Shown one piece after another: positions 48,267 through 56,853 of a stretch of 64,000 nucleotides of DNA. The stretch lies in contig NZ_CP170386.1 in assembly GCF_042468235.1 (NCBI RefSeq), forward strand, positions 992,001-1,056,000, given 5' to 3'. A program made the position numbers and the translations under genes. The notes beneath the pieces are model-generated. The model was not told where the DNA came from. It ran no database searches and saw only the letters and a list, made by a program, of their open reading frames with translations. The DNA comes from Lonepinella sp042468235 (lineage in GTDB: Bacteria > Pseudomonadota > Gammaproteobacteria > Enterobacterales > Pasteurellaceae). Numbering within the stretch: position 1 is the stretch's first letter; every line of letters begins with the position of its first letter.

Positions 48267-48343
48267 TTATTATCCTCGTTTCCTTTGCTGTTCACTATTT
48301 TCTGCTCCCTATCCTCTGTCTTCTGTCCTCTGTCCTCAGACAC

Positions 48344-48364
48344 AAAAAAAGGGCTTAAAAGCCC
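48344..48364 (-). terminator. Second hairpin terminator downstream of the initiator tRNA gene
   Basis: GGGCTT, two A, AAGCCC form a 6-bp stem, followed on the minus strand by seven T. Lying between metY and rimP, it would limit read-through or leave rimP dependent on escape or its own promoter. Confidence 0.75.
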
Positions 48365-48390
48365 AGTGTAAATTTCCAAATTTTACGTAC

Positions 48391-48419
48391 AAAAAAACCC
48401 AAATTCCAAATTTGGGTTT
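48391..48419 (-). terminator. First hairpin terminator downstream of the initiator tRNA gene
   Basis: AAACCCAAATT pairs with AATTTGGGTTT across a short loop. On the minus strand the stem is followed by TTTT. It begins 47 bases beyond the tRNA 3' end. Confidence 0.8.
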
Positions 48420-48465
48420 CACTGAACCTTTATTTCCTTTCTTACTCATAAAGATAATAAGAAAG

Positions 48466-48542
<77 letters not shown>

Positions 48543-48559
48543 TCCGAAATATGAGGCGT

Positions 48560-48587
48560 ATTATACTTAAATTTTAACAAAAAACAA
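48560..48587 (-). promoter_or_regulatory. Promoter of the initiator tRNA gene
   Basis: TTGTTT (48587-48582), a 16-base spacer and TATAAT (48565-48560) on the minus strand. The -10 ends 17 bases before the tRNA 5' end, leaving a short leader. It probably drives the metY-rimP-nusA-infB-rbfA-truB cluster as well. Confidence 0.7.
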
Positions 48588-48594
48588 GCTTTTT

Positions 48595-48720
48595 TTAAAA
48601 CCCAATACCGCCCCCGATAGCCACACCCGCGCCACCATTACTCGCGCCAAAGCCACCACCAAGGGTACAAGCTGACAAAGTCCCTAACATCACAATAAGC
48701 AGAATAATTTTTTTCATCAT
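48595..48720 (-). CDS. Small glycine-rich lipoprotein (41 residues)
   Basis: The frame encodes MMKKIILLIVMLGTLSACTL, then a Gly/Ala-rich tail ending in GGGIGF. LSAC is a good lipobox with the Cys at residue 18, so the mature protein is only 24 residues. ATG 48720 or 48717 may be the start; the ribosome site is weak (AAGAAAAT). The stop lies 8 bases upstream of the tRNA promoter. Function is unknown. It resembles other tiny entericidin-like or glycine-rich lipoproteins in style only. Confidence 0.65.
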   Translation of the reverse strand: MMKKIILLIVMLGTLSACTLGGGFGASNGGAGVAIGGGIGF

Positions 48721-48790
48721 ATTTTCTTAACATTAAATTCACTAGTGGTAGTCACATAAACTATGTTTTGGCTCAAACAATGTAGCACGT

Positions 48791-49774
48791 CTAATTTCGA
48801 CAAATAATATCTCTAATCAATAATATTGAATGATCACTGCTTGATTTATTTTGCAATCGTTTAAACGTTATCTCTAATAAGGTATCGACCACTTTATGAT
48901 GATTTTGCACACTACAAATCACCTTATTTTCTAATAAATCCAACATATCATCATTACCAAACGTCGCGATGACTAATTCTTTAGGAATAGCTTTATTTTG
49001 GCTTAATAAAACACTAAAAATACCCTGTAATAAAGTGAGTGAAGTCACAAAAATAGCATCAGGTAACGGATTATTGGCTAACCATTGAGCAAAAACTTTC
49101 GCACTACTTTCCTTGTGGAAATGATCTGAATACAAAAACTCAGCAGATTTTGACCGCACTTTTAGTGCTTCTCGGAAACCCATTTCACGCTCACGGCTAT
49201 TTTCCAATTCGGGCAAAGCGCCGAGAAATAACACACGTTGATAAGATTTTTGAAATAATTTATCCGCTAATTGAAACGCATCTTGTTGATCATTTGCCAA
49301 CACGTTCAGCACATTGTCCGCATTAACCTTACGATCAAAACCAATGACAGGAACTTTATTTGCATATTCCGCATAAAATTGATGATCCGAAGCTAACGCA
49401 CTGGAAACAATCAAAGCATCCACTTTACGGCGTAATAATTGTTTAGCACACCCCATTTCATTTTGTGCATTATCATTAGAACAACCTATCAATAATTGAT
49501 AACCTTTTTCTCGACAACGGTTTTCCAATTGATTGGCTATTTTGGCATAACTGATATTTTCAAAGTCAGGAATAATTAATCCAATCGTACGACTTCTACC
49601 GGCCCGCAAACTAGCTGCTAACACATTAGGTTTAAAATCATGTTCATTAATTAACGCCTTAACCTTGGCAATGGTTTTATCACTAACGCGGTATTGTTTC
49701 GCTTTACCATTCACCACATAACTGGCGGTAGTCCGCGAAACTCCAGCTAATTTAGCTAATTCATCTAATTTCAT
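48791..49774 (-). CDS. cra: Catabolite repressor/activator Cra (FruR), LacI family
   Basis: This 327-residue DNA-binding regulator starts with MKLDELAKLAGVSRTTASYV and NGKAKQYRVSD, almost the Cra helix-turn-helix and hinge of E. coli, followed by a sugar-binding domain (RTIGLIIPDFENISYAKIA). Cra senses fructose-1-phosphate or related sugars and controls sugar flux. The start ATG 49774 follows GAGGTAGCG; a frame from 49801 is longer but unlike the family. No fru operon lies next to it here. An uptake signal lies inside the gene at 49154. Confidence 0.9.
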   Translation of the reverse strand: MKLDELAKLAGVSRTTASYVVNGKAKQYRVSDKTIAKVKALINEHDFKPNVLAASLRAGRSRTIGLIIPDFENISYAKIANQLENRCREKGYQLLIGCSNDNAQNEMGCAKQLLRRKVDALIVSSALASDHQFYAEYANKVPVIGFDRKVNADNVLNVLANDQQDAFQLADKLFQKSYQRVLFLGALPELENSREREMGFREALKVRSKSAEFLYSDHFHKESSAKVFAQWLANNPLPDAIFVTSLTLLQGIFSVLLSQNKAIPKELVIATFGNDDMLDLLENKVICSVQNHHKVVDTLLEITFKRLQNKSSSDHSILLIRDIICRN

Positions 49775-49816
49775 CGCTACCTCAAAACTACGAAATTCCA
49801 AATCAGGATTATAAAT

Positions 49817-50101
49817 ATAGGGCTTGTGGACGTTTCATTTTTCCCAGCGTTGTCACTTAAAAAAGCCACAGGCAAGGAAAAAAATGCAGAAAATAGTGGT
49901 TCTATTTTCAAATTTTTTGACGAAGTCAGTGACTTTTTTAAGCCCAACCCCCTCTTTGCGAACATGGGGGACGGGACTTATTTTAGCCCACTCTGCGTTA
50001 AAAGTCATTTGTTTAGAATAACTAAACGGCATGACTTTCGCCTTGATTGGGCTAAAATAAGTCGCCGTCGCTGGGAAAAATGAAACGTCCACAAGCCCTA
50101 T
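49817..50101. repeat. 285-bp element with perfect 33-bp terminal inverted repeats
   Basis: The arms at 49817-49849 and 50069-50101 are exact inverted copies (ATAGGGCTTGTGGACG at the outer end). Within lies a second imperfect palindrome, 49970-49990 facing 50048-50069 (TTATTTTAGCCCA core), and a third at 50001-50036 (AAAGTCAT core). CTTAAAAAAG and CTTTTTTAAG also pair in the left half. Several short open frames cross it but are artefacts of the symmetry. It looks like a non-coding MITE-like element between cra and rsmI. Confidence 0.85.
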
Positions 50102-50148
50102 TATACCCCATAAATAAAGCATTGATTTTCAAAAGTTTGATCTAGCTC

Positions 50149-51000
50149 TCAAAATTTTTCAGATAAATGGGCTAATCCATATTGATACAACGCATTTTTC
50201 TTATAATCATAAAGTGTTGCCACAATGCTGGCAGCCTTCTTCAATGGTAATTCTTGGCTAATTAACTGCAAGGCCTTAATGGCTTTAGGATCCCATTGTT
50301 CGGTTTCTAATTTGGGTTTCCCTTCAATAATTAATACCATTTCGCCTTTGGTTCGATTATTATCTTGTGTTAACCATTTTAATAAATGTCCTACTTGATC
50401 ACCGCAAATGTTTTCCCAGGTTTTGGTAATTTCTCGGGCTAAAACCACATAACGTTCTGCGCCCATCAGCATTTCAATATCTGCAAGGGTATCTAAAATG
50501 CGGTGTGTACTTTCATAAAAAATCAACGTACGGTCTTCTTCCCTCAAGTTTTCCAATTTGTCGCGACGAGCTTTGCTTTTAGCCGGTAAAAAGCCTTCAA
50601 AACAAAAACGATCGGATGCAATACCTGATGCACAAAGTGCCGTAATCGCCGCACAAGCGCCGGGCAAAGGCACGACTTTGATGTCTGCTTGACGACATTT
50701 TCTCACCAAATGAAATCCGGGATCACTAATTAACGGCGTGCCAGCATCAGAGATCAAAGCAATATTGCTACCTTGTTGCAATTTTTCCACTAACACGTCT
50801 GCTTTCTGCTGTTCATTATGATCGTGCAAGGCAAAAAACGGCTTTTTAATACCATAATGACTTAACAACAAACCACTATGGCGCGTGTCTTCAGCGGCAA
50901 TTAAATCCACTTGAGAAAAAATCGCTAACGCACGCTGAGTAATGTCTTGTAAATTGCCAATTGGCGTGGCGACAATATATAAAGTCCCTGAATTTATCAT
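50149..51000 (-). CDS. rsmI: 16S rRNA 2'-O-methyltransferase RsmI
   Basis: This 283-residue enzyme methylates C1402 of 16S rRNA using S-adenosylmethionine. It has TLYIVATPIGNLQDIT, AAEDTRHSGLLL, ALISDAGTPLISDPG and PLPGACAAITALCAS, the tetrapyrrole-methylase-like fold. It is divergent from lpoA, as in H. influenzae and E. coli. Confidence 0.95.
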   Translation of the reverse strand: MINSGTLYIVATPIGNLQDITQRALAIFSQVDLIAAEDTRHSGLLLSHYGIKKPFFALHDHNEQQKADVLVEKLQQGSNIALISDAGTPLISDPGFHLVRKCRQADIKVVPLPGACAAITALCASGIASDRFCFEGFLPAKSKARRDKLENLREEDRTLIFYESTHRILDTLADIEMLMGAERYVVLAREITKTWENICGDQVGHLLKWLTQDNNRTKGEMVLIIEGKPKLETEQWDPKAIKALQLISQELPLKKAASIVATLYDYKKNALYQYGLAHLSEKF

Positions 51001-51074
51001 TTTATCTCTTCTTTTATTGCTTTTAGTTGATGGGCGAAGTAAGATCTACCCATCTTTCTTATAACGGAGTAATT

Positions 51075-52826
51075 ATGTCTATTCTATTACAAGGTACAAA
51101 ATTTAAAAAACGTTTAATGCCACTTTTATTTCCTGTGCTACTAGCCGGTTGTACAAATTTATTCGGTAGCAATTTTGATCAAACCTTAAAAAGTGATGCT
51201 AATGCTAGTTCTGAATTCTATATGAATAAAATGATGCAGACAACAGAACTAGAAGATCAACAAACCTATAAATTGTTGGCTGCTCGTGTATTAGTCACTG
51301 AAAATAAAGTCGCACAAGCAGAGGCCTTATTAGCCGAATTAAATTTAAAAGAATTAACCCCACAACAATTATTAGATAAATCTTTAATTGATGCACATAT
51401 TTCAGCCGTAAAACAAAATAATAGTCAAGCGGAAAGTCAATTAAAATTAATTAATTTAGCTCAATTAAGCCCATCACAAAGTGCACGATATTATGAAGTT
51501 TCCGCGCGTATTGCGGAAAACCAAAATCAATTTATTGATGCGGTAAAAGCCCGTATTAAAATTGACAGTTTCATCACTGATGTACAACGAAAACAGGAAA
51601 ATATTGACCGCACTTGGGCGTTATTACGCAAAACCAATAAAGGTACCATTAGTAATACCTCGGCTGATGGAGACATTGCTTTCGGTGGTTGGTTAGCCTT
51701 AGCACAAGCCTACAATGATAATCTTAATCAACCAGCACAATTAAGCCAAGCGTTACAAAATTGGAAAGCTGCCTATCCAACCCATAGTGCATCTTATCTG
51801 TTCCCAACAGAATTAAAAAGTTTATCCAACTTCCAACAAACACAGATAAATAAAGTCGCGTTATTATTACCATTAAGTGGTGATGCTCAATTACTCGGAG
51901 ACACCGTAAAATTAGGTTTTGATAATGCAAGAACCGGTTCAACTGCAACAGATACTACTAATAATATTCAAGTGGATGTGATTGACACCATGACAACAGA
52001 TGTACCAACCGCTATTCAACAGGCGAAAGAATCCGGTGCGAAAGCCATTGTGGGTCCTTTATTAAAAAACAACGTTGATGCTGTACTCAGTAATCCAGCG
52101 AATATCCAAGGATTGAATGTGTTAGCGTTAAATTCGACATCAAATGCACGAGCGGTAAATCAGCTTTGCTATTATGGCTTAGCGCCTGAAGATGAAGCAG
52201 AATCTGCGGCGGATAAACTCTGGAATGATGGTATTAAATCACCTTTAGTCATGGTACCTCAATCTGATTTAGGGCAACGTACAGCCAGTGCGTTTACCGT
52301 ACGCTGGCAACAGCTTTCTGGTACAGATGCCAATATTCGATTCTATAACCAAGCGCAAGATATTGCTTTAGCCTTAGAAGAAGGGGTAAGCAAACAAGCT
52401 GAAGCCATGTATATTGTGGCATTAAGTGAACAACTAGGTGAAATTAAGTCAGTGATTGATAATGTCAATCCGAACTTAAAATTATATGCAAGTTCACGCA
52501 GTAACTCATCTAACAACACACCTGAATATCGTTTACAAATGAATGGATTACAGTTTAGTGATATTCCATTCTTTAAAGAAACCGATTCTTCTCAATATAA
52601 ACAAATCGAAGCCAAAACCAACGGTGATTATTCGTTGATGCGTTTATATGCTATGGGATCGGACGCGTGGTTATTAATTAATCAATTTAATGAATTACGT
52701 CAAGTGCCGGGTTATTCCATTAGTGGTTTGACTGGTAAATTAAGTGCTGGTCCGAACTGTAATATTGACCGTGATATGACATGGTTCCAATATCAAGACG
52801 GTGAAATTCATAATATTAAAAATTAA
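51075..52826 (+). CDS. lpoA: Penicillin-binding protein activator LpoA
   Basis: This 583-residue outer-membrane lipoprotein stimulates PBP1A across the periplasm. The signal ends in VLLAGC (lipobox, Cys at about residue 26). An N-terminal TPR-like helical domain (about 30-250) and a C-terminal periplasmic-binding-like domain (KVALLLPLSGDAQLLGDTV) follow. ATG 51075 with GGAGTAATT upstream is preferred to the frame from 51027, which adds residues ahead of the signal. H. influenzae LpoA is of about the same size. Confidence 0.93.
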   Translation: MSILLQGTKFKKRLMPLLFPVLLAGCTNLFGSNFDQTLKSDANASSEFYMNKMMQTTELEDQQTYKLLAARVLVTENKVAQAEALLAELNLKELTPQQLLDKSLIDAHISAVKQNNSQAESQLKLINLAQLSPSQSARYYEVSARIAENQNQFIDAVKARIKIDSFITDVQRKQENIDRTWALLRKTNKGTISNTSADGDIAFGGWLALAQAYNDNLNQPAQLSQALQNWKAAYPTHSASYLFPTELKSLSNFQQTQINKVALLLPLSGDAQLLGDTVKLGFDNARTGSTATDTTNNIQVDVIDTMTTDVPTAIQQAKESGAKAIVGPLLKNNVDAVLSNPANIQGLNVLALNSTSNARAVNQLCYYGLAPEDEAESAADKLWNDGIKSPLVMVPQSDLGQRTASAFTVRWQQLSGTDANIRFYNQAQDIALALEEGVSKQAEAMYIVALSEQLGEIKSVIDNVNPNLKLYASSRSNSSNNTPEYRLQMNGLQFSDIPFFKETDSSQYKQIEAKTNGDYSLMRLYAMGSDAWLLINQFNELRQVPGYSISGLTGKLSAGPNCNIDRDMTWFQYQDGEIHNIKN

Positions 52827-53200
52827 TGTTTTCACGAAAAAAACCTTTTTCTACTAAACAACAAGGGGCGAGATTTGAACAATATGCTCGTCTCTTTTTA
52901 GAAAGCCAAGGTTTGCACTTTGTCGCCGCGAATCAAAACTTTAAGTGTGGTGAATTAGATTTGATTATGTTAGATGGTGAAACGCTGGTATTTGTAGAAG
53001 TCCGCCAGCGTAAAAACGATCTTTTTGGTTCAGCCGTAGAAAGTGTGGATTGGCATAAACAACAAAAATGGCAAAATGCAGCAAATTTATGGCTAATGCA
53101 ACAAGGGCAAAGCCTAGAAGATGCGGATTGTCGTTTTGATTTAGTCGCTTTCGGTCAAAGCCCAAAAGATATTGAATGGATTCCTAACTTTCTGGATTAA
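52826..53200 (+). CDS. yraN: YraN-family (UPF0102) protein
   Basis: This 124-residue protein has a Holliday-junction-resolvase-like PD-(D/E)XK fold: QQGARFEQYARLFL, then GELDLIMLDGETLVFVEVRQ with Asp, Glu and a third polar residue. Nuclease activity is suggested by fold but not established. Its ATG overlaps the lpoA stop as TAATG, so the two are coupled. The gene order lpoA-yraN-diaA-dolP matches E. coli. Confidence 0.9.
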   Translation: MFSRKKPFSTKQQGARFEQYARLFLESQGLHFVAANQNFKCGELDLIMLDGETLVFVEVRQRKNDLFGSAVESVDWHKQQKWQNAANLWLMQQGQSLEDADCRFDLVAFGQSPKDIEWIPNFLD

Positions 53201-53213
53201 CACAACTACCAAT

Positions 53214-53801
53214 ATGCTAAATAAAATTAACGATCTCTTTGCAGAAAATATTCAAATTCAAATTGCAGCGTCTAAATCCTTAGCAGATAATCTCAGTGTC
53301 GCCACGCAAAACGTAGTCAATTGTCTATTACGTGGTAATAAAATTATTGTCTGTGGTTTAGGACGTTCCTATGCGAATGCTCAATTTTTAGTGGCAAACT
53401 TAATTAACCGTTACGAGTTACCACGCCCAAGTTTTCCCACCGTATTATTAAGCCTTGACGGAGCCATGGGTTCTGCTATTATTTTTGATAACCCAACAGA
53501 AACGTTATTACAGCGGCAATTTAGTGCAGTGGCACAACAAGGGGATATTTTATTGGTACTTTCTCCCTTTGGTAATGAAGAACCTATTTTAAATGTGGTT
53601 CATCAAGCATTTAGTAAAGAAATTTCAGTCATTGCGTTAACGGGTAATAACAGCGACCATTTACGTGGTTTACTTAGCGAAAACGATCTTGAAATTGCTG
53701 TACCAAGCCATCGAGAAAGTCGTATTTTAGAAAGCCATTTATTTTTGATTAATGCACTTTGTGAACTTATTGATCACACACTATTTACACAAAGTAGTTG
53801 A
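53214..53801 (+). CDS. diaA: DnaA initiator-associating protein DiaA
   Basis: This 195-residue SIS-domain protein is related to phosphoheptose isomerases and in E. coli stimulates DnaA assembly at oriC. FAENIQIQIAASKSLAD, NKIIVCGLGRSYANAQFL and PSHRESRILESHLFLINAL match DiaA more than GmhA. ATG 53214 gives the family length; an upstream ATG at 53172 lies inside yraN. No strong ribosome site is visible, consistent with coupling to yraN, whose stop is 13 bases upstream. Confidence 0.88.
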   Translation: MLNKINDLFAENIQIQIAASKSLADNLSVATQNVVNCLLRGNKIIVCGLGRSYANAQFLVANLINRYELPRPSFPTVLLSLDGAMGSAIIFDNPTETLLQRQFSAVAQQGDILLVLSPFGNEEPILNVVHQAFSKEISVIALTGNNSDHLRGLLSENDLEIAVPSHRESRILESHLFLINALCELIDHTLFTQSS

Positions 53802-53852
53802 TACCCTCGGAAGAACAACAAACATATAAAGATTATGTAAGGAGTAAATCAA

Positions 53853-54434
53853 ATGAAAATCAATACATTAAAAAATCTCGCCATGCTATTAACAGCCACC
53901 TTTATTTTACAAGGTTGTGTGGCATTAGGTTTAGGTGGGGCCGCCGTTGCAACCAAAGTAGGTACTGATCCACGTACAGTAGGTTCACAAGTGGATGATG
54001 AAACCTTAGAGCTCAAAGTTTATGATGCCGTTACCAAGGATGAACAAATTAAAGCGGAAGGTCGTGTGGTTGTCGTTTCCTATAGCAGCCGTGTATTATT
54101 ACTTGGTCAAGTGCCTGATGAAAGCTTAAAAGAAGTCGCCACCAGTTTAGCAAAAGGAGTTGAAAACATCGGTGATGTATATAACGAAATGCGTGTTGGT
54201 TCACCGATTTCCTTTAGCCAAAAAAGCCAAGATAGCTGGATTACTACTAAAATTAAATCCGATATGTTGCTAAACTCTGCGGTTAAAACCACCGATATTA
54301 AAGTCATCACCGAGAACAAAGAAGTCTTCTTACTCGGTAATGTAACACAAGAGCAAGGTATTGCTGCCGCAGAAGTGGCTCGCAAAGTATCTGGGGTTGA
54401 AAAAGTTATTAAGGTATTTAAATATTTAAATTAA
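53853..54434 (+). CDS. dolP: Division/outer-membrane lipoprotein DolP (YraP), BON domains
   Basis: This 193-residue lipoprotein keeps outer-membrane integrity and localises to division sites in E. coli. The signal ends FILQGC (Cys 22). Two BON domains follow (about 50-115 and 125-193), with phospholipid-binding-type sequence DSWITTKIKSDMLLN. It follows diaA by 51 bases with its own AAGGAGTAAATC ribosome site. Confidence 0.92.
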   Translation: MKINTLKNLAMLLTATFILQGCVALGLGGAAVATKVGTDPRTVGSQVDDETLELKVYDAVTKDEQIKAEGRVVVVSYSSRVLLLGQVPDESLKEVATSLAKGVENIGDVYNEMRVGSPISFSQKSQDSWITTKIKSDMLLNSAVKTTDIKVITENKEVFLLGNVTQEQGIAAAEVARKVSGVEKVIKVFKYLN

Positions 54435-54576
54435 CCCTGAACTGGCGTACAAGGTTACTTAAATAATGATATCCTGTCATCTCAATCGACACAACGCTGA
54501 GTACGCTAATACTATTTAGCCGCATATTGATAAAGTGCGGTGTATTTTATTGATATTTTACCAAATAGGATAAATC

Positions 54577-55239
54577 ATGACTGAGATTAATAAACAACAG
54601 GTTTTAGATGCATTCCATTTTCGTTCTGCTTGCCGCAATTACGATCCAAACAAAAAAATTCCACAGCAAGATATGGATTATATTCTTGAACTTGCTCGTC
54701 TTTCACCAAGTTCAGTAGGTTCAGAACCGTGGAAATTTATTGTATTACAAAATGCCGCATTGCGTGAAAAAATTCATCCTGTGACATGGGGAATTAAACA
54801 CCCCATTCAAGAAGCTAGCCATTTAGTGATTATCTTAGCCAAAAAGAATGCTCGCTATGATAGCGAATTCTTACACAATGCTTTGGTGCAACGTGGTTTA
54901 ACGCCTGAACAAATGAATGCAACCATTGCTCGTTATAAATCTTTCCAACAAGATGATATTAAAATTCTTGACAGCGAACGCACCCTATTCGACTGGTGTA
55001 GCAAACAAACCTACATCGCTTTAGGTAATATGATGACGGGTGCAGCATTAATCGGTATTGATAGTTGCCCAATTGAAGGTTTTAACTATGATGAAGTGAA
55101 TCGTATTTTAGCCGAAGAAGGCGTATTTGATGCTAACGAATATGGTGTCTCTTGTATGGTGACTTTTGGTTATCGTAATAAAGAAATTAAGAAAAAACAC
55201 CGCAAACCTGTGGAGCAGGTGATTGAGTGGGTTGAATAA
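54577..55239 (+). CDS. NAD(P)H-dependent nitroreductase, NfsB-like
   Basis: This 220-residue FMN protein of the nitroreductase family reduces quinones and nitro-compounds by two-electron transfer. FHFRSACRNYDPNK has the phosphate-binding Arg-Ser, RLSPSSVGSEPWKFIVLQ the flavin loop, and YIALGNMMTGAALIGIDSCP the C-terminal motif. NfsB and related reductases of this length are similar, so the substrate is left open. It is a single-gene unit preceded by an uptake signal. Confidence 0.88.
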   Translation: MTEINKQQVLDAFHFRSACRNYDPNKKIPQQDMDYILELARLSPSSVGSEPWKFIVLQNAALREKIHPVTWGIKHPIQEASHLVIILAKKNARYDSEFLHNALVQRGLTPEQMNATIARYKSFQQDDIKILDSERTLFDWCSKQTYIALGNMMTGAALIGIDSCPIEGFNYDEVNRILAEEGVFDANEYGVSCMVTFGYRNKEIKKKHRKPVEQVIEWVE

Positions 55240-55248
55240 AAACAAAAT

Positions 55249-55273
55249 GTGCGGTAATTTTTACCGCACTTTT
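55249..55273 (+). terminator. Terminator after the nitroreductase gene, with uptake signal
   Basis: GTGCGGTAA and TTACCGCAC form a 9-bp stem with a 3-base loop, then TTTT. One arm contains the uptake signal ACCGCACTT. Confidence 0.85.
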
Positions 55274-55285
55274 ACTACTAACATG

Positions 55286-55846
55286 CTACAACAATAACGC
55301 CGATCCCCATTTAATAATATCAAAGAAGAATTTATTATCATCGGTAGCAGCCTTAGTGCTAGTGGTACCATCCTCTTTAGTTTCCACTTCTACCATAGCA
55401 GACTTGCGTTCCCCTTTTACCACGGCTAAATCATCTCTAGCTTTAGTGCGTAATATAACACATTGTTTACTATCCAGATTTTCTACATCGTTTTTGGATT
55501 TGTATTTTTTAAATTGATAGGTCGCATAATCCATAGCTTTTTGATCGCCTTGAATGATTTTGACGTTATCTTCGCCGATAATGTCCTCTAAAGGATAGAA
55601 AAAGACATATTGAGAATGAATATAGCTATCTTCTTTTTGAAAATGCTCATATTGAATTCGAGTTAAATTTGGGTAAATACATTGCTCCGTTTGTTTGGCG
55701 ACAAACGCCCATTTTTGTGCATTGCTATCCGATAATTCATAGGCTGCACCAGCATATTCTGCTGGAATCGCAGATTGTTTATCACCAAAACTGCAAGCCG
55801 TTAATGAAAGCAAGATCATTGAAAGAGAGAATTTTTTTAACACCAT
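55286..55846 (-). CDS. Lipoprotein of unknown function
   Basis: This 186-residue protein has a signal peptide ending LSLTAC (lipobox, Cys 18). The mature domain contains YELSDSNAQKWAFVAKQTEQ and HSQYVFFYPLEDIIGED, which I recall from a family restricted to Pasteurellaceae (possibly DUF5358). A charged Lys/Glu/Thr tail ends with a hydrophobic C-terminus (WGSALLL). Function is unknown. It stands alone between two hairpins. Confidence 0.8.
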   Translation of the reverse strand: MVLKKFSLSMILLSLTACSFGDKQSAIPAEYAGAAYELSDSNAQKWAFVAKQTEQCIYPNLTRIQYEHFQKEDSYIHSQYVFFYPLEDIIGEDNVKIIQGDQKAMDYATYQFKKYKSKNDVENLDSKQCVILRTKARDDLAVVKGERKSAMVEVETKEDGTTSTKAATDDNKFFFDIIKWGSALLL

Positions 55847-55916
55847 AAAATCCTTGAAATAAAAATATTAAGCCTATTTTAAAGCTAAAATCTATTTCGT
55901 CAATGGCATCACAAAA

Positions 55917-55954
55917 AAGTGCGGGGCAAAAAACAAAATTTTTACACCGCACTT
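55917..55954 (-). terminator. Terminator after sucD, paired uptake signals
   Basis: AAGTGCGGG at 55917-55925 faces ACCGCACTT at 55946-55954, and AT pairs extend the stem. A T-run follows on the minus strand. It ends the suc operon. Confidence 0.8.
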
Positions 55955-55974
55955 AAACGCTCAATTAAAGGCGA

Positions 55975-56844
55975 CTAGCCCAACAAATTTTTCAAGGCAT
56001 CACCAATTTCTGCTAAACTTTTTACTGTGGTTACACCAGCATCTTGTAAGGCTTGAATTTTCTCTGCTGCCGTTCCTTTTCCGCCACTGATAATCGCCCC
56101 AGCATGCCCCATGCGTTTGCCTTTTGGTGCGGTCATCCCAGCAATATAAGATACCACTGGTTTAGTCACATTCGCTTTAATAAAGGCAGCTGCCTCTTCT
56201 TCTGCAGAACCACCGATTTCACCGATCATAACAATGGCTTCAGTTTCTGGATCTTGTTGGAAACGCTTGAGAATATCAATAAAGTTGGAACCCGGAATCG
56301 GATCACCGCCGATCCCGACACAAGTAGATTGACCGAAACCATTATCTGTGGTTTGTTTCACTGCCTCATAGGTTAACGTGCCAGAACGAGAAACAATCCC
56401 CACTCGGCCTTTTTTATGAATATAGCCTGGCATAATACCGATTTTACATTCATCTGGGGTAATAATTCCCGGGCAATTCGGACCAATCATCACCACATCG
56501 GTTTGAGCCAGTTTTTGTTTGACAGCTAACATATCTACGGTTGGAATGCCTTCGGTAATACAAACAATTAATTTAATCCCTGCATCAATGGCTTCTAAAA
56601 TAGCATCCTTACAAAACGGGGCAGGAATATAAATTACGCTTGCGGTTGCCCCTGTTTGTTCAACGGCTTCACGAACTGTATTAAACACAGGTAAACCTAA
56701 ATGAGTGGTCCCCCCTTTATTAGGCGACACACCACCGACTAATTGGGTGCCGTAAGCTAAGGCTTGTTCGCTATGAAATGTGCCTTGACCACCGGTGAAA
56801 CCTTGGCAAATGACTTTGGTATCTTTATTAATTAAAATTGACAT
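55975..56844 (-). CDS. sucD: Succinyl-CoA synthetase alpha subunit
   Basis: This 289-residue subunit binds CoA and carries the phosphohistidine. CQGFTGGQGTFHSEQAL and YIPAPFCKDAILEAIDAG are present, and the active His lies in KRMGHAGAIISGGKG. It pairs with SucC to make ATP or GTP from succinyl-CoA. It starts 9 bases after sucC. Confidence 0.96.
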   Translation of the reverse strand: MSILINKDTKVICQGFTGGQGTFHSEQALAYGTQLVGGVSPNKGGTTHLGLPVFNTVREAVEQTGATASVIYIPAPFCKDAILEAIDAGIKLIVCITEGIPTVDMLAVKQKLAQTDVVMIGPNCPGIITPDECKIGIMPGYIHKKGRVGIVSRSGTLTYEAVKQTTDNGFGQSTCVGIGGDPIPGSNFIDILKRFQQDPETEAIVMIGEIGGSAEEEAAAFIKANVTKPVVSYIAGMTAPKGKRMGHAGAIISGGKGTAAEKIQALQDAGVTTVKSLAEIGDALKNLLG

Positions 56845-56853
56845 AACCGCTCC

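Noticed and set aside
48299..48340. CT-rich short tandem repeat upstream of rimP (CCTCTGTC-like units)
   Set aside because: The units are imperfect and few, so phase variation is unlikely.
49824..50122. Several 60-90-residue frames on both strands
   Set aside because: They arise from the symmetry of the inverted-repeat element and encode no recognisable domain.
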